DNA of 64,000 bases from Megascapheus bottae (GCA_024803745.1 JANJXV010000193.1:1054001-1118000), one strand, 5' to 3'. Positions 47,113 to 59,714 are shown, counted from the stretch's first letter. A program made the numbers and translations. The notes: a model not told the origin generated them from the sequence alone.

Positions 47113-48061
47113 TTACTTCCTATCCTGTTGTCCAATCTTTGGATATTAATTCAAAATACAATATTGCCTGAGATATTGTGTGTGTGCATGTGTGTGTGTA
47201 TCTGCCAACGTGTGCATGCACACATGTGTACAGGGTTTAGGGCTTACTCATAGGGCCTGTGTGATAACCCTCAGCATCTTTTCCTCAAAGGTATTGGTCT
47301 TTCACTTGTAGCTTATTATAGCTAATTGGAGTTGAGAGATTCACTCAATTTCTTGCCCTGTGCATTGGAACCCAGTGCTGGGTTCTCATATTGTTAATTG
47401 TAGCTATAGAGAAGCCTGAGGTCTGGGGATCCTCGTTAGAATCCAGCCCCTGAAAGAAAGTCACTGATAGAAATCTTTATCTTCAGTTAAGCACGAATAA
47501 ATAAGGCAAAAGTGGAACTGTGGCTCAGTTCCTCTTGTAGCAGCCATGAGAAAATTAGTAATTGGCAGCACCTGGTCCCTGAGAGAAATCCTTAGCACTG
47601 GTTCAAAAAAGGAAAGAAAATAATGAAAAAAATTAAAACTTGCTGAGGAATCCATAAGGATAAACGTGCCTGTGAATAATCTTGTCATTTCAGATTCCCT
47701 CAAGAGCTTATGTCTCTCTATATTTTTTTCAAGTTTTTTTTAAAGATATTTACATATTTTCTATCTTTCTTAAACAGAGATAGCCATCCACAAAGCACAA
47801 ACACAAACTCTCACACAGTATACCACCCAGCCATAAGTGTCTGGCTATGTATATATGTATAGTCATATGTATTGATCTGTCTCTCTATACTAATATATTA
47901 ATGCATAAACATATGTATTTAGAAAAACAGGAAACATACATAGATAGGTCTCAGGCATTTCCAGATTTTGTGCAAGTCTTCTGAGTGCAACTTACCATTG
48001 TATTGTTTGTCAAGATAGAGTCCCTCTAACTTTTGGCCAGCTTCTTGTCCTTTGATACTTT

Positions 48062-48252
48062 TTTCTGCCAGTCCTCGGTTTTGAACGCTAGGCCTGGATG
48101 CTGTCACTGAGCTTGAGCTTCTTGCATTCAGTAGTTTATTGCAGATAAGAGTCTCATGGAGTTTCTGTCCTGGGCTGGCTTTGAATTGTGATCCTCAGAT
48201 CTCAAACTCCTGAGTAGCTAGGATGACAGTCTTGAGCTACCAGTACCTGGTT
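48062..48252 (-). mobile_element. B1-like/Geo SINE, copy B
   Basis: Counterpart of 9,008-9,200. Confidence 0.8.
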
Positions 48253-49447
48253 CCTTTGCCTCTTTTACCCTTTTTTTGGCCCCACCACAGGCATGGTATC
48301 TACCTTCCTATGTTCTCTCCACCTGCCCCCAGACAGGGGTCTGACAGATGCTTTCCACCCACTTATTCATGTTCTCCTCTGTATTGGCTGACAGCTAAGA
48401 CATGCACTCACTTGTCTGGATGCCAAACACAAAGCCATGTGATTGTTTCTCAGTCTGGAACATCCTATCAGATTTATAGCACCACAGAGGGTCAGGTTGA
48501 TGCTCCTCCAGGGCTTCTTAAATTGTTCTCATATTAATCCACAACACGTTTGTCATCACTTGTCCAGCTAATTCATGGACTAAAGCAGCATTCCCTACAA
48601 ACTTAGATCCCAATACCATGAGGACACTCAAGGGTGCATTAGGAGTGTGACCTGCAGGTGGATGTGAGCCTGTCTAAGTTGGAGGGGATTTCTCCACCAC
48701 AGGAAATGGAATACAAATTTAGAATCTGCTTTCATGAGGTGACAATCTCTGGCAGATGTTCTTATCAAATGTGGCACTGCCTACTTCCAGCTTAAAACAT
48801 GGGTTGATGACCCAGCATAACAGAGAATGTATTCACCCCGGCCCAACACATAGGCTGGGACCCTGAACTTTCAGGTAGCATTTGGCTTTGAAGGTCATGA
48901 GATCTTAGTCTATAAATGATGAGCCCCCTCCCGTGAGGCATAGCAAACGGAGCCAAAATGCAATCCAGTTAAGCACCAGATCAAGCTTCCCTTCTACAGT
49001 AGGGTATGGTTTGAAAACTGTGCATAGCTTCTGTTTGAAGCCAGTCCAGAAAGGAAAGTCCATAAAACTCTCATTTCCAGTTAACTGCCAAGAAAAAGCC
49101 AAAGATAGAGATGAAACTCAAGAGAGCTAGAGAGCCATCTGAAAAGAATGGTTACACCCTGCAACATCCTCATTATCTGATCTTGAAAACATCTCTGCGT
49201 GCATCCCAGCATGCAGCCAGCATCTGGGATTGACAGTGACCCCTGCGCCCATTGGCAATCTGCACTGTCTCTGACATCTGTAATGTGAACCTCATTCTGT
49301 TGGGTTTGTGAAGCGGTGTCAACCCTGCAGAAGGAACCAACTGTGCCCTAACTCCCACTGTCCCCTGGGGCCCCTAGCATTCCCCCATCTGCACCCCTCC
49401 TGTGGCTTCTGATCCTAGGGAGCCCTCCTGCCCTGTCCAACACTCAC

Positions 49448-49528
49448 ATGAAGTGCATATTTCTTCTCCTGGGGCAACTTCTCCACAGAGAGTACATGAC
49501 ATGCCCACTCTCCAGGCACGGGGAGATC
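49448..49528 (-). other. Exon-like 81-bp segment, copy B only
   Basis: On the minus strand a good acceptor (pyrimidine-containing TTTGGCAG) is followed by exactly 27 open codons (DLPVPGEWACHV at the start, EKKYALH at the end) and a strong donor GTGAGTG. Phase is 0 at both ends. It lies inside the 582 bp that copy A lacks. I do not recognise the protein. It may be a leftover exon of a gene that once spanned this GC-richer region, or chance. Confidence 0.3.
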
Positions 49529-49693
49529 CTGCCAAAGTAGCAAATCAGTGATAAGGACATAAAGTGATGAATAGAATTTTAGATCCTGATGGTAGACAGT
49601 CTGCAAAATCCAAGCGAGAATGGAATTGGAGGGGACCAGCGATCAGGATGTGGGCATGGAGCTTCCCTGCCAAGGGGGTGGGGGAAGTCACAG

Positions 49694-49856
49694 GCTGGGG
49701 GATGCACAGGATGATCCATGGGCCCTGTGCAGCTACTGGGTCACCCCCTTCTGCATCTCAGCCTTTGGCTTTGAGCTCTGTGATCGTCAAGATGTGCACA
49801 GTCTGTACTCTGGCTGGCAGAAGAAAGGACCCTGGGAAGACAATTGTAGACCCTTT
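49694..49856 (+). other. Exon-like open segment, copy B
   Basis: The acceptor-like GTCACAG is followed by 163 bp with one open frame (54 codons, motifs DPWALCSYW and YSGWQKKGPWEDNC) and a donor-like GTGAGTG. The Cys and Trp content looks protein-like. Exon-like signals on opposite strands within 250 bp (see 49,448-49,528) argue that at least one is chance. Confidence 0.28.
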
Positions 49857-50037
49857 GTGAGTGTAGGAAGGGGTAGGCTGGACACCCAGTCCAAGAGGAG
49901 CTAAAACTGGAGTCGACGGGTGTGCAAGGAGTGGGTGTGAGGGTTGTGGGCAGTCACAGTCACGGCAGAGGTGGCTCTGTCTGTGGGGTGAGTGCCTCCC
50001 TGCAGGCACAGAACTGGACATATCAGAGATCCACATG

Positions 50038-50155
50038 AAAAGGAAAAGCTGGAAATGGCACTATGGTTCAAATGGTAGAGCATCAACCTTGAGCAAAAGA
50101 GCTCAGGGACAGTACCCAGGACCTGAGTTCAAGCCTCATGACTGTAAAAGAAAAA
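50038..50155 (+). mobile_element. Geo monomer, copy B
   Basis: Counterpart of 10,398-10,515. Confidence 0.8.
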
Positions 50156-51398
50156 GAACCAGGACTATGAGAGGGAACCTGGTACTCTCTTGGTCTAATC
50201 AGACACAAGAAGAGGCCGGGATAGGCTGTGGAAAAACACAGAGAACATCTTCCCCCAGCTCATCCTGTCCTGCATGCAGGGACAGCCATGTAACTAGGGC
50301 TGCGGTGAGATCATCTTCACCCCTGTGCTGCCATCTGAATTGTAGGCGTCTGTCCTGGCATGGGGTGTCCTGATGGCTGAGCAGGTGCCCTAACCCTAGA
50401 TGGAGAGCAGCCACTGACTGTGGTATCTAAGGAGAGATCTGTTCCATAGCTATCAGGCCACCCAGCATGGGAGCCATAACCACCCCCCACCCAGGTAGAG
50501 GCCAATGGTTCTCCAGGTGCTACTAACATTGCCCCACCCCTAGCTCTGGGTACACGTGACATTCCCTCCACAAGGAGCAGGACTAAGTGAAGGATCAGGA
50601 AGCTGCCTATGGGCTTCAGATGATGGCCAGGCTGGCACTACAGATGGCCTCAATCTGTCACCACCTTCCCCTGCCTCCATCATTCCTCCATCATGCCTCT
50701 CTACCTCCCACCCATTATCCTTGGAAACCAATGAACTGGGCTCTCATCATTCCTCTCATCTCTTCACCCACCTTGCCATGCGTCCATCCCTCTGTCACTT
50801 CCACCCCACACACATCCCACCACCAGCCACCCTCTAGCTTATGAGGATATCAGAGGAAGCTCTTGGTGAAAGGCTTGTGACCACAAAACTGTTACTATCA
50901 CCCGCTCCGGCCTGATCCACCACAGAATAAGAACAGCCAAGCAGGCACACACTGCAGCAGAGTTGCTCTGCTGCCACTCTGATTTCTTCATGGCCAGGAC
51001 TTGGCTCTCCTCAGCCTCTCAGCTCAGTAACCAGAACATTGTGTTTTCACAGAGCCATGGCTTCCAGTCTCCATGGACACAATGACATCAAGGTGATGCC
51101 AACTTCCCCATCTCTATATACTTCTAACTATGGGATGGGAGCTGAGGTTCTCTTCTGTCACTCCATCCGCTAAGAGGCTCATGCAGATTTCTATCCTTTG
51201 CTCATCATGGTGACTCTTTGGTTAACAAGTCACTGCTGGGCTTCCAGTTCACCACATATAGAACCCATACTCCAACACTTTTCTTAGAAGGACTGATGAC
51301 TTTTAAATATTCTCTAGTTTTAAATTTCTAGTTCCTTCTCTCTTTCATTTATATATTTCCCTTCCTCACATCCTTCTCTTTTTTACCTTCCTTCTTTC

Positions 51399-51612
51399 AT
51401 TCCTGGCCTTGAACTCAAAACCTGGAGCTTTTTCTTAGCTTTTCTTTGCTCAAGGTAGCACTCTAGCTCTTGAGCCACAGCTCTACTTCAATCTTTGTTC
51501 TTGCTCTAAACTGGGAGTATGAGTCTCATGCATTTTTCCCTTTGCTGGGTTGGTTTTAAACCACAATACTAAGATCAGGATCCTGAATATGCCTCGGATT
51601 ACAGGTATTATC
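51399..51612 (-). mobile_element. B1-like/Geo SINE, copy B
   Basis: Counterpart of 11,760-11,972. Confidence 0.72.
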
Positions 51613-52554
51613 TAATCAAAAAAATTCCTGATTTCTTTTTTAGACATAATTAGTTCTTTCAGGTGAGCCACCAGCCACTCATGCAAGAGCATTGCAGGAT
51701 CCCAGCATTCATCTTGTCTCCAGTCTTATTCCATCCATCTCACAATGGTCATCTAAAACACACTGCTGCATGCTTGACGTCGCAAGGAACGTTCTCAACG
51801 CCATGAGAAGCCCCCTTAAGCTCTGCCTCAGACATGCCCAGCCCCCATCCCACTTCCACATGAGCATTTGATTAGGAGAAATTTCCTGAGTACATCATCA
51901 TCTTTTCCTCACCATTCAAATTTCATCTTTGGAGTCATTTCTCCCAGACAAAGAGGAACATGATCCATGGTTTGATAGCAGCTCCAGCTTCATAGTCCCA
52001 GCCACCAACACCCCCCCCATTACCTTGCCAGACACCTGAATTCAAGAACAATGTTTTCACTACCCCTGACTCTTATCAAATGTTTTAACTTATACAGTGC
52101 ATTAAAATAATTTTACTAAATGGAATAAACACATGGCATCAAGCTTCAGAATCTTTGCACCTGAACTTTTAGTGAATAACAGACACACCAGCATTTCTGT
52201 AGCCAACAGAAATCTTAGCTTTGAGATTTCAGCATTCCTGGTATCCAAGTTTGGATGTGCTAACACTGCCCTTAATGAGGCACTTCAACCACACAATCCC
52301 ACAACAATCACTGTCATTTGACATTCACTGGTAGGTGGTGCTAGGAAAAAGACTGATGTGCCAACTCCATGCTGGCTTGACCTATGCCATCTTCAAACCT
52401 GGAGCAAGTGGGGCTCCTCTCTCCGTGACATCTTTTGTGTACTACCCCAGGAGGACCTTTACCTTGAGTCAAAATTATGAAGACTATCTCTACCAGCAAA
52501 GATTCCAGTGAGATGTGCCTACATGGATAAAGCTAAAATCTCACTAAAGTGAGG

Positions 52555-52780
52555 TTGTTGGCAGTGCTGGAGCCTGAACTCAGGGCCTGGGCACTAAGCA
52601 TTTGTACTCAAGACTAGCCCTTTACCACTTGAGCCCAAACTCCATTCCCAGCTGTTTTTATTTTTGGTAGTAAGAATCTATCAGACTTTCCTGTTCTAGG
52701 TGACTTGGAACTTCCATACTCAGATCTCAGCCTCCTGACCAGCCTGGATTAAAAGTGTGGATCAGCCATGCGCCACACCT
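52555..52780 (-). mobile_element. B1-like/Geo SINE, copy B
   Basis: Counterpart of 12,915-13,140. Confidence 0.8.
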
Positions 52781-53160
52781 GAGGACTTCTGCCTGCACAT
52801 TTTTTCCCAAAAATTGGAAGAGGAAGATGAGGGAGGATTGGGCTCATCCTGCCCTGCATATGAAGGAGAGCATCAGCCCGTGAAATTCATTCCCTGTTGT
52901 AGGCTGCTGGAGAAAAGGTAGCAAATAGGCACAGGCTGGCAGCAGATGCCACAGAACAACTTGTGACCAAGACTCCCAGAGCAGACCTCAGAATCGATGA
53001 CAGAGTTGGATCTATCCAGTAACAGAGGCAGTGGTGACACCTGAAACTGCGCGTTTGAGCCTTTGCTGCTAGTAAACAGGGCCACCTATGTCTCAATGAG
53101 AAAGGTGAGATTTTGGTGGAGAAGGTGAGATTAAACATTATGTATCATGCAAGAAGACAG

Positions 53161-53621
53161 ACTATAAGGGGTCTTTTATTATTCCAAGTGAAATTTTGGA
53201 TTTCCTCTTCTGTTTCTTTAAAGAATGACATTGGGATATTGATTGAAGGTTGCCATTTTTACAATATTACTCCTTCCAAACCAGGAACATAGGTTTTTGC
53301 ATTTCCTCAGTTCTGCGTTAATTTCCTTCTCCAGGGTTTATAGTTCCATCAAAAAGGTGCTTTACATTCTAAGTTAATTCCTAGGTATTTTATTTTCTTT
53401 GATAGCAAAATGAGTTGCTATCCTGATTCTTGCCTCATTCCTCTCGTTTCTTGGCATATAAGAAGGCAGTTGACATTGAAGGTTAATTTTATAGCCTGCT
53501 ACCTTACCAAAGTTTTATATAAGCTCAAGCAGCTTCGGAGTAGAGACTATAGGGTTCTTTAAATACAGAATCATGTCATCTGTAAGGAGAGAAAGTTTCA
53601 GTTCCTCTTTCCCTTTTCCTC
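53161..53621 (-). mobile_element. Old L1 ORF2 fragment, inverted half, copy B
   Basis: Counterpart of 13,441-13,932, with about 30 bp missing near 53,243 relative to copy A. Same orientation switch at the right end. Confidence 0.8.
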
Positions 53622-54019
53622 CTCACTCCAGTTAGAATGGCCAAGATCCAGAAATCTAATAACTTATGCTGGAGGGGATGTGGCCAGGAGGGATCACTAC
53701 TACACTGTGGTGGGATTGCAAACTTGTTCGACCACTATGGAAAGCACTATGGCAGTATCCCAAAAAGACTAAACATAGAGCTCCCCTGTGATCCAGCAAT
53801 TTCACTACTTGCCAATCGTCCAGATAGGACATACTAAATTCACTAGAACAATAACATTTATCACAGCACTATTTACTATAGCAAAGGTATGGAACCAACC
53901 CAGATGCCCGTCAGTTGATGAGTAGATCAAATATGGTATTTTTACACAATGGAATTCTGTGCTTCTGTCAGAAAGAATGACATAGACGAATTTGTAAGGA
54001 AATAGAAAGACTGTAAAGT
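53622..54019 (+). mobile_element. Old L1 ORF2 C-terminal fragment, plus half, copy B
   Basis: Counterpart of 13,933-14,330. The codons for [13 protein letters not shown] are readable on the plus strand. Confidence 0.8.
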
Positions 54020-54033
54020 TTAGAAATTAGTTT

Positions 54034-54095
54034 CTGTCTCCTTCTCTATCTCTGTACAATTTAGAAGTTCCTGTTTCTCTCACTTTCTGTCTCTT

Positions 54096-54171
<76 letters not shown>
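54034..54171. repeat. (TC)n microsatellite, copy B
   Basis: Counterpart of 14,350-14,531, shorter and purer. Confidence 0.96.
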
Positions 54172-54172
<1 letters not shown>

Positions 54173-54342
54173 ATCCTTAGGCTTGAACTCAGGGACTGAG
54201 CTACTTTTGCTCAAGGTTAGCACTCTACCATTTGGACCACAGTGCTGCTTCTGGCTTGCTCTTTTCACGTAGTATTGAGGAATCTAACCCAGGCCTTCAT
54301 CCTTGATAGGTTAGCACTGTACCACTAAGCCACACAGTCAGC
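54172..54342 (-). mobile_element. IDL-Geo SINE, copy B
   Basis: Counterpart of 14,532-14,702. Confidence 0.84.
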
Positions 54343-55084
54343 TTTTAGAGGTTTCTGACAAAGGTTTTCCTACATGCTATTATTTCTTCTGTGAGTGCTC
54401 TTAATGCTTGCTGAAGGTTGACTTTGTTTAGAAGACTTACCCTAATGTTCCCATATACAGAGATTGTATATATAGCTAAATGTTTTTCATTACTCAGAAT
54501 TTCTCTATTGTGTATGTTCTGAAATGTACTGAAGACTGACTTCTGATTAAAAGTCATTGCACATTTGTTGTATTCATTAGTTTTCTTTTCTTCTATGGGA
54601 ATCAGGTTTGTGATGAACACAGAAGTATGCCTTCCAGGTCAAACACTTTCCACATTTGTAATATTCATAAGGTTTTTCTCTCCTATGTGCATTTTATACT
54701 TAGTCATGCGTTCATGATGGATTTTTCATATTCTTATATTCATATGATTTTTATCCTGTGTCTGTGTGGTATCATGCAAACTCAACTATGAGTTCTTCAA
54801 AAAAATTTCCCTTTCATTTTATTCATAGGATTCTATCCTGTGGGTGTTTAGTGATAAATCTTGACTTGTGCCTTCTGGGGAAAAGACTGAACATTTGCTA
54901 CATTCATTAAGGGTTTTATCTTGTGTTGGTTCTGTGACACAAGCTGAGTTTTCTTCCACAGACTAAAAAGTCTTTCCTATTTATTACATTGCTAAGGCTT
55001 CTCATATGTGTGAACTCTCTTACGCTTCCTGAAGGGTGAATACTGCACGAAAGACTTTCAACTTTGGTTATATTCCTAAGGTTT
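54343..55084 (-). pseudogene. Decayed 3' fingers, copy B
   Basis: This is the counterpart of 14,700-15,442 and shows the same finger remnants. The NEYNKCAMTF finger start is better preserved here than in copy A (NEENKCAMTF), which supports reading it as a true C2H2 remnant. Confidence 0.62.
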
Positions 55085-55802
55085 CTAATATGTGTGAATT
55101 CTGTTATGCCTCCTGTAATGTGACTTCCATCTGAAGGTCTTACCACATTTGATGCACTCGTACAGTTTCTCTCCTGTGTGTGTTCTCTGATGCAATTTGA
55201 GGGAAGACTTCCATTTGAAAGACATTCCACATCGGTTACATTCATAAGGTTTTTCTCCTGTTTGAATTGTCTTATGCATGTTGAGGTTTGGCTTCTGTGT
55301 GAAGGACTTTCCACATATGTTACACTCATAAGGTGTTTCTCCTGAGTATATTCTCTGATGATCATGGAGTTTTACCTTTCATTTGAAAGACTTTCCGCAT
55401 TCACTACTTGCATAAGTTTTCTCTCCTGTGTGTGTTCTATTATGCCCATCAAGATATGACTTCCAGTTGAAGGTCTTTCCACATTTGTTGCACACATAAG
55501 GTTTCTCTCCTGTGTGTGTTCTTTGACGCAATTTGAGGGAAGATTTCTGTCTGAAAGACTTTACACATTGGTTACATTCATAAGGTTTCACTCCTGTGTG
55601 TATTCTCTGATGAACACGAAGTTTTCCCTTCCCTTGGAAAGACATTCCACATTCATTACACTTATAAGATTTCTCTCCTGTGTGTGTTATTTGATGAACT
55701 CGAAGGTGTATCTTCTGGGTGAAAGACTTTTCTCATTTGTTACATTCATAAGGTTTCTGTTCTGTGTGTCTTCTGTGGTGCAAAGTGAGGTATGATTTCA
55801 GT
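55085..55802 (-). pseudogene. C2H2 finger array, interrupted, copy B
   Basis: These are the same fingers as copy A but with TGA in place of the second Cys of the first good finger (55,733-55,735) and TGA in place of Trp in SFKWK of the fifth (55,379-55,381). Two blocks stay open, 55,379-55,645 and 55,085-55,372. The finger that lost a Cys in copy A is intact here (YECNRC), while the fifth finger has lost a Cys to Ser here (YASSEC). The two copies are decaying independently. Confidence 0.9.
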
Positions 55803-56145
55803 CTAAAAGTCTTCCCACATTTATCCCATTCATAAGATTTCTCTTCTGTGTGAGATCTCTGATGTGTGCTGAGAGCTGAATTCTGGGCAGAAATTTTATT
55901 ACGTTCTTCATATTCATAAGGTTTGTCTTCTCTTGGAGATCGAGGTTCGAGCGTCAGGTCTGACTTCTCAGAAATTAATTTTCACACTTGATGTACGCAT
56001 CACATATCTCAGGATATTTGCTCTGAGGTATTGTAAGGCGTATTTCATTACTGAAAGATTTCTCACTTTCACTACATATATGAGGAGTCTCTCCTGTGTA
56101 CATTTTCGGATGTGTAGTGATGGTCGGTGTTAAGTACAATATTTT

Positions 56146-56561
56146 TCATCTCACAGTACATTTAGCAGTTTTCCTCCCTCCCTGAAGAATTTCTTGGGCA
56201 GGGAGAACAGAATTATGATACTGCAGATCTTTTGGACTGTCACAATCATGAATAAAATGCTCTGAATATCCGATGGATTTTTTAAGAACAGGAGACATAC
56301 GAGATCTATATGCAGCATGCATCTCATCAGGGTTAGGAGAGAGAAGCATGTTCTGACACTTAATGAACTCCTCACTCCTCACCCCTAAGTTGTTACCGTT
56401 ATTACTAATCAGCTCTAGATTATGTGTAGAGCTCAAATTTAAAGTTCTTGCAAATCTCACATTTTCCTCCACTTCGATACTACTTGCAACTGCTACTTCA
56501 CATAGACGTTCATGTGGACTTTCCTGGCAAGTATTGAACACATTTTCCATTACCTGGACAT
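56146..56561 (-). pseudogene. ZNF 3' exon linker part, copy B
   Basis: The linker frame starts at the acceptor ending at 56,562 and is open to TGA at 56,146, with TGT at the position where copy A has its early TGA. Residues include VMENVFNTCQES and GGRKTAKCTVR before the stop. The same stop region ends the linker in copy A, so this lesion, or at least this KRAB-linker end, predates the duplication. Confidence 0.82.
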
Positions 56562-56969
56562 CTAAAATGAGTCCTAGAAAAAAAGACACAAACATACATG
56601 AGATACAAATATTCCTTACTGTAAAGGTAATGACTTTACTTTCCCATCCTAAGTGTTAGATATTTTAAAATATAAAAGTGGAAATTGATTTGTGAGAAAT
56701 ATATGCTTTTCTCCCTAACATATTAAGAAAATGATATTTTACAATGACCAATAATGTTTTTCTGTGTTTTAGTTCTCTTTTTATATCACAGGAAATATTT
56801 ATTGAAATTACCCATCTATGTATTGCTACAGTTTTAAGCTGAGTACTAACTATAGCATAAATACAGCTGTTTTTTTTGAAATACTGTTTTGTTTATACAT
56901 TGAGGAATAGCTGCCTTTCTTTTATTTTTGAGAAATACTCTAAATATTGTGCTGTTTTGCATCTTTTTA

Positions 56970-57150
56970 AAACTTTCTTTTCTTTTCTTTTCTTTTTTTT
57001 TGTAGTTCATAGGCCTTGGCCCTGTCCCTGAACACTTCAGCAGAAGACTATAACCCCTATCCTTGAGCTACAGCCCCACATACTCTTTTCTAGAGTTAAC
57101 TACAGATAAGAGTCTCAGGTCCTGAGTACCAGATAGGATTACCTTACCCA
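56970..57150 (-). mobile_element. (TTTTC)n and B1-like/Geo SINE, copy B
   Basis: Counterpart of 17,336-17,510. Confidence 0.7.
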
Positions 57151-57489
57151 GTTTCAATGCTGTTTGCTTATTAACCATTAAGTGAGGAACACGAATTTTT
57201 TCTAGATTCAGCGGCCACAAGTTTGTTGTATATGTCTGTTTGCCTTTGATCCAAGCAAGAACGATTCTTGAGAGTAAGGACTTACACCTATATCCCTTCA
57301 GTGACAACTTCTCACTAAAGTCTCAATTTAGGTATTTGTGGGAATTTTGAAATTTGTTTCTTTCCATTTGAAGTCTTATAAAAATTCCTTTTCTAACACT
57401 CCTGTCCCTCAGAACCATGGAAGACCAGAAAATCCCCAGCTCATTGTCTAGTTAATTTTCTTATGTTGATTGAAACTTTGTTGTTTTTC

Positions 57490-57668
57490 TTTTCCTTCCA
57501 TTCCTGGGTTTAAACTTAAGACCTAACCACTGTCCTTGGGTTTTCTCAAGACTAGAAACCTACCAATGAAGTCATTACTTCTGGCTTTTTCTATGTATGT
57601 GGTAATAAGGAATCAAACCTCTGTCTTTGTGCATGCTAGGCAAGCACTCTACCACTAGGCTCAATTTC
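57490..57668 (-). mobile_element. IDL-Geo SINE, copy B
   Basis: Counterpart of 17,845-18,028. Confidence 0.84.
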
Positions 57669-57809
57669 TGGTGGAAAGATCTGGTTCTGAATACCAGTCT
57701 CTTCCTACCAGCAAAAAGATATTATCCTTATCAGAGAATAATGCCCTGACTTACTCCTTGTTTGCTCAATCATTTATAGTCTTAGTTTTAAAGAAATGAA
57801 AGATCATTC

Positions 57810-57814
57810 TTTTT

Positions 57815-57868
<54 letters not shown>

Positions 57869-57900
57869 TTTCCTTCCTTCCCTCTTTCTTCCCTCTTTCT

Positions 57901-57950
<50 letters not shown>

Positions 57951-57964
57951 TTTCTTTCTTTCTT
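57810..57964. repeat. (CTTT)n microsatellite, copy B
   Basis: Counterpart of 18,168-18,295; longer by about 27 bp. Confidence 0.96.
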
Positions 57965-58465
57965 GTTTTGTAGTCATGGGACTTGAATTCTAGACCTGGC
58001 TGTTCTTCCTGAGCTCTTCAGCTCAAGGCTACTGCCCTATGTCTTTAGCCTCAACCCTACTTCTCATTTTCTATTGGTTCATTGGAGAGAAGAGTCTAAG
58101 GTGTTTTTGTGATAGGTCAGTCTTTGAACCTTGATCCTCAGATCTCAGCCTCCTAAGTAGCTAGGATTACAGACATGAGCCACGGGCTCATGGCTTTCTC
58201 ATTTTATTTTGTCACAGTGATTTTTACAGAGAAATCTAACTTTAACTCTGCTGCCACATAGAATTCGTCATATCACCCTATGATTCTTGGTGCCGGGGGT
58301 TTGGGCTAGCATGCACAAAGACCTGGTTCAGTTCCTTGGTACTACATACAAAGAAAAAGCCAGAAGTGGTGCTATGACTTAAGAAGTAGAGAGCTAGCCT
58401 TGAGAAAACCCAAGGACCATGCTCAGTCCCTGAGACCAGGCATAGGATTTGGAAAAGAAAATGAT
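57965..58465. mobile_element. Copy B SINE group 4
   Basis: Composite SINE 57,965-58,195 (-) and IDL-Geo 58,292-58,465 (+), counterparts of 18,296 and 18,626. Confidence 0.82.
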
Positions 58466-58605
58466 TCTTGATTCATTCACAAAGAATTCCATAGGTTCCA
58501 CACAGGATTTAGGGTAACTAAGAATATTATTGATCAGTACATCACAACATGAACTTACCAATGGGGCTCAGGCTCCAACATCAATATGAAGATGCATTCA
58601 CTTAC

Positions 58606-58694
58606 CTGTGATATTCTTGTCAGAGGAATTTCCTATCCAGAGTTCTGCACAGTGCTCTAGCTTGTCAATTAATACAGGTTTGGGAACACAGGGC
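58606..58694 (-). pseudogene. KRAB-B exon with shifted acceptor, copy B
   Basis: This is the counterpart of the 90-bp B-box exon. On the minus strand copy A has TTTACAG before the exon; copy B has TTTACAAG, because G became A at 58,696. The only AG left is one base further in, giving an 89-bp exon. Joined to KRAB-A that frame meets TAA after eight full codons. The donor GTAAGT is consensus. If the old acceptor position is ignored by the spliceosome, skipping or frameshift follows. Confidence 0.8.
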
Positions 58695-58854
58695 CTTGTA
58701 AATTAGAAACAGTAGAGAATTATTGCTTATGCTGTGTCGTCATTGCTTTAAGTTCACAGACATCCTACTCACAAGTTATCTATTAAATCTTTTTTCTCAT
58801 TTCTCACTGGCTCCATGGTTGACTTTTCCCCAGCTCTGGATTCATTTTGTATGG

Positions 58855-59125
58855 CATAAACTTAGCTGTCTTGCTCAAGGCTAGAAAAATACCAGTTTGA
58901 GTCCCAGCTCCACTTACATGCATAGGTCTTCATGCATGCTAGGCAAGCACTCAACCACAAAGTCAAACTCTTGACACTCCACTAACATTTTTGAGGGGTT
59001 ACTTGGAGTTATAGAGTTTCATGGCAATTTTTATGCCATTGCTGGCTTCAAATTAGAATTCTTAGATTTCTTCCTCCTGAATATTTTAAGATTACAGGCA
59101 TGAAACATTGCACCTAGTGCCAGGT
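58855..59125 (-). mobile_element. SINE remnants in KRAB intron, copy B
   Basis: Counterpart of 19,190-19,458. Confidence 0.65.
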
Positions 59126-59372
59126 TTCCATTATAAACTCACTGTTTAGTGATTTGTAGATCCTATTTCCAATAATGATATATATTCTATTCTGGATGGT
59201 TTATCCACTTACAGTTACTGTGTAAGTTTGGAATGTCGTCTCCATTAGAGGAAACATAATTTAGAACTGTTGTCAAAGTATCCTGAAGGTATCCTGAAGA
59301 ATGAGTACAAAATTACCTTAGGTTTTCTTTAGAAAGTAATGATACTTCTCAGGGCCTGGAATCTTTCATTTA

Positions 59373-59612
<240 letters not shown>

Positions 59613-59714
59613 TTAGCACTGAGTTATAAACACACCATGTTTGGAATTTTATTCTTTTTTTTTGTTGGAATTGTATTCCTTTACTTAAATGTTTAGACTT
59701 ACTATTGACCTGAA

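Larger units (their letters stand above)
48252..53160. other. GC-richer unassigned stretch, copy B
   Basis: This is the counterpart of 9,200-13,440, longer by 582 bp (49,093-49,674) and by about 80 bp near 53,079-53,160. It contains SINEs at 50,038, 51,399 and 52,555. No gene recognised. Confidence 0.45.
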
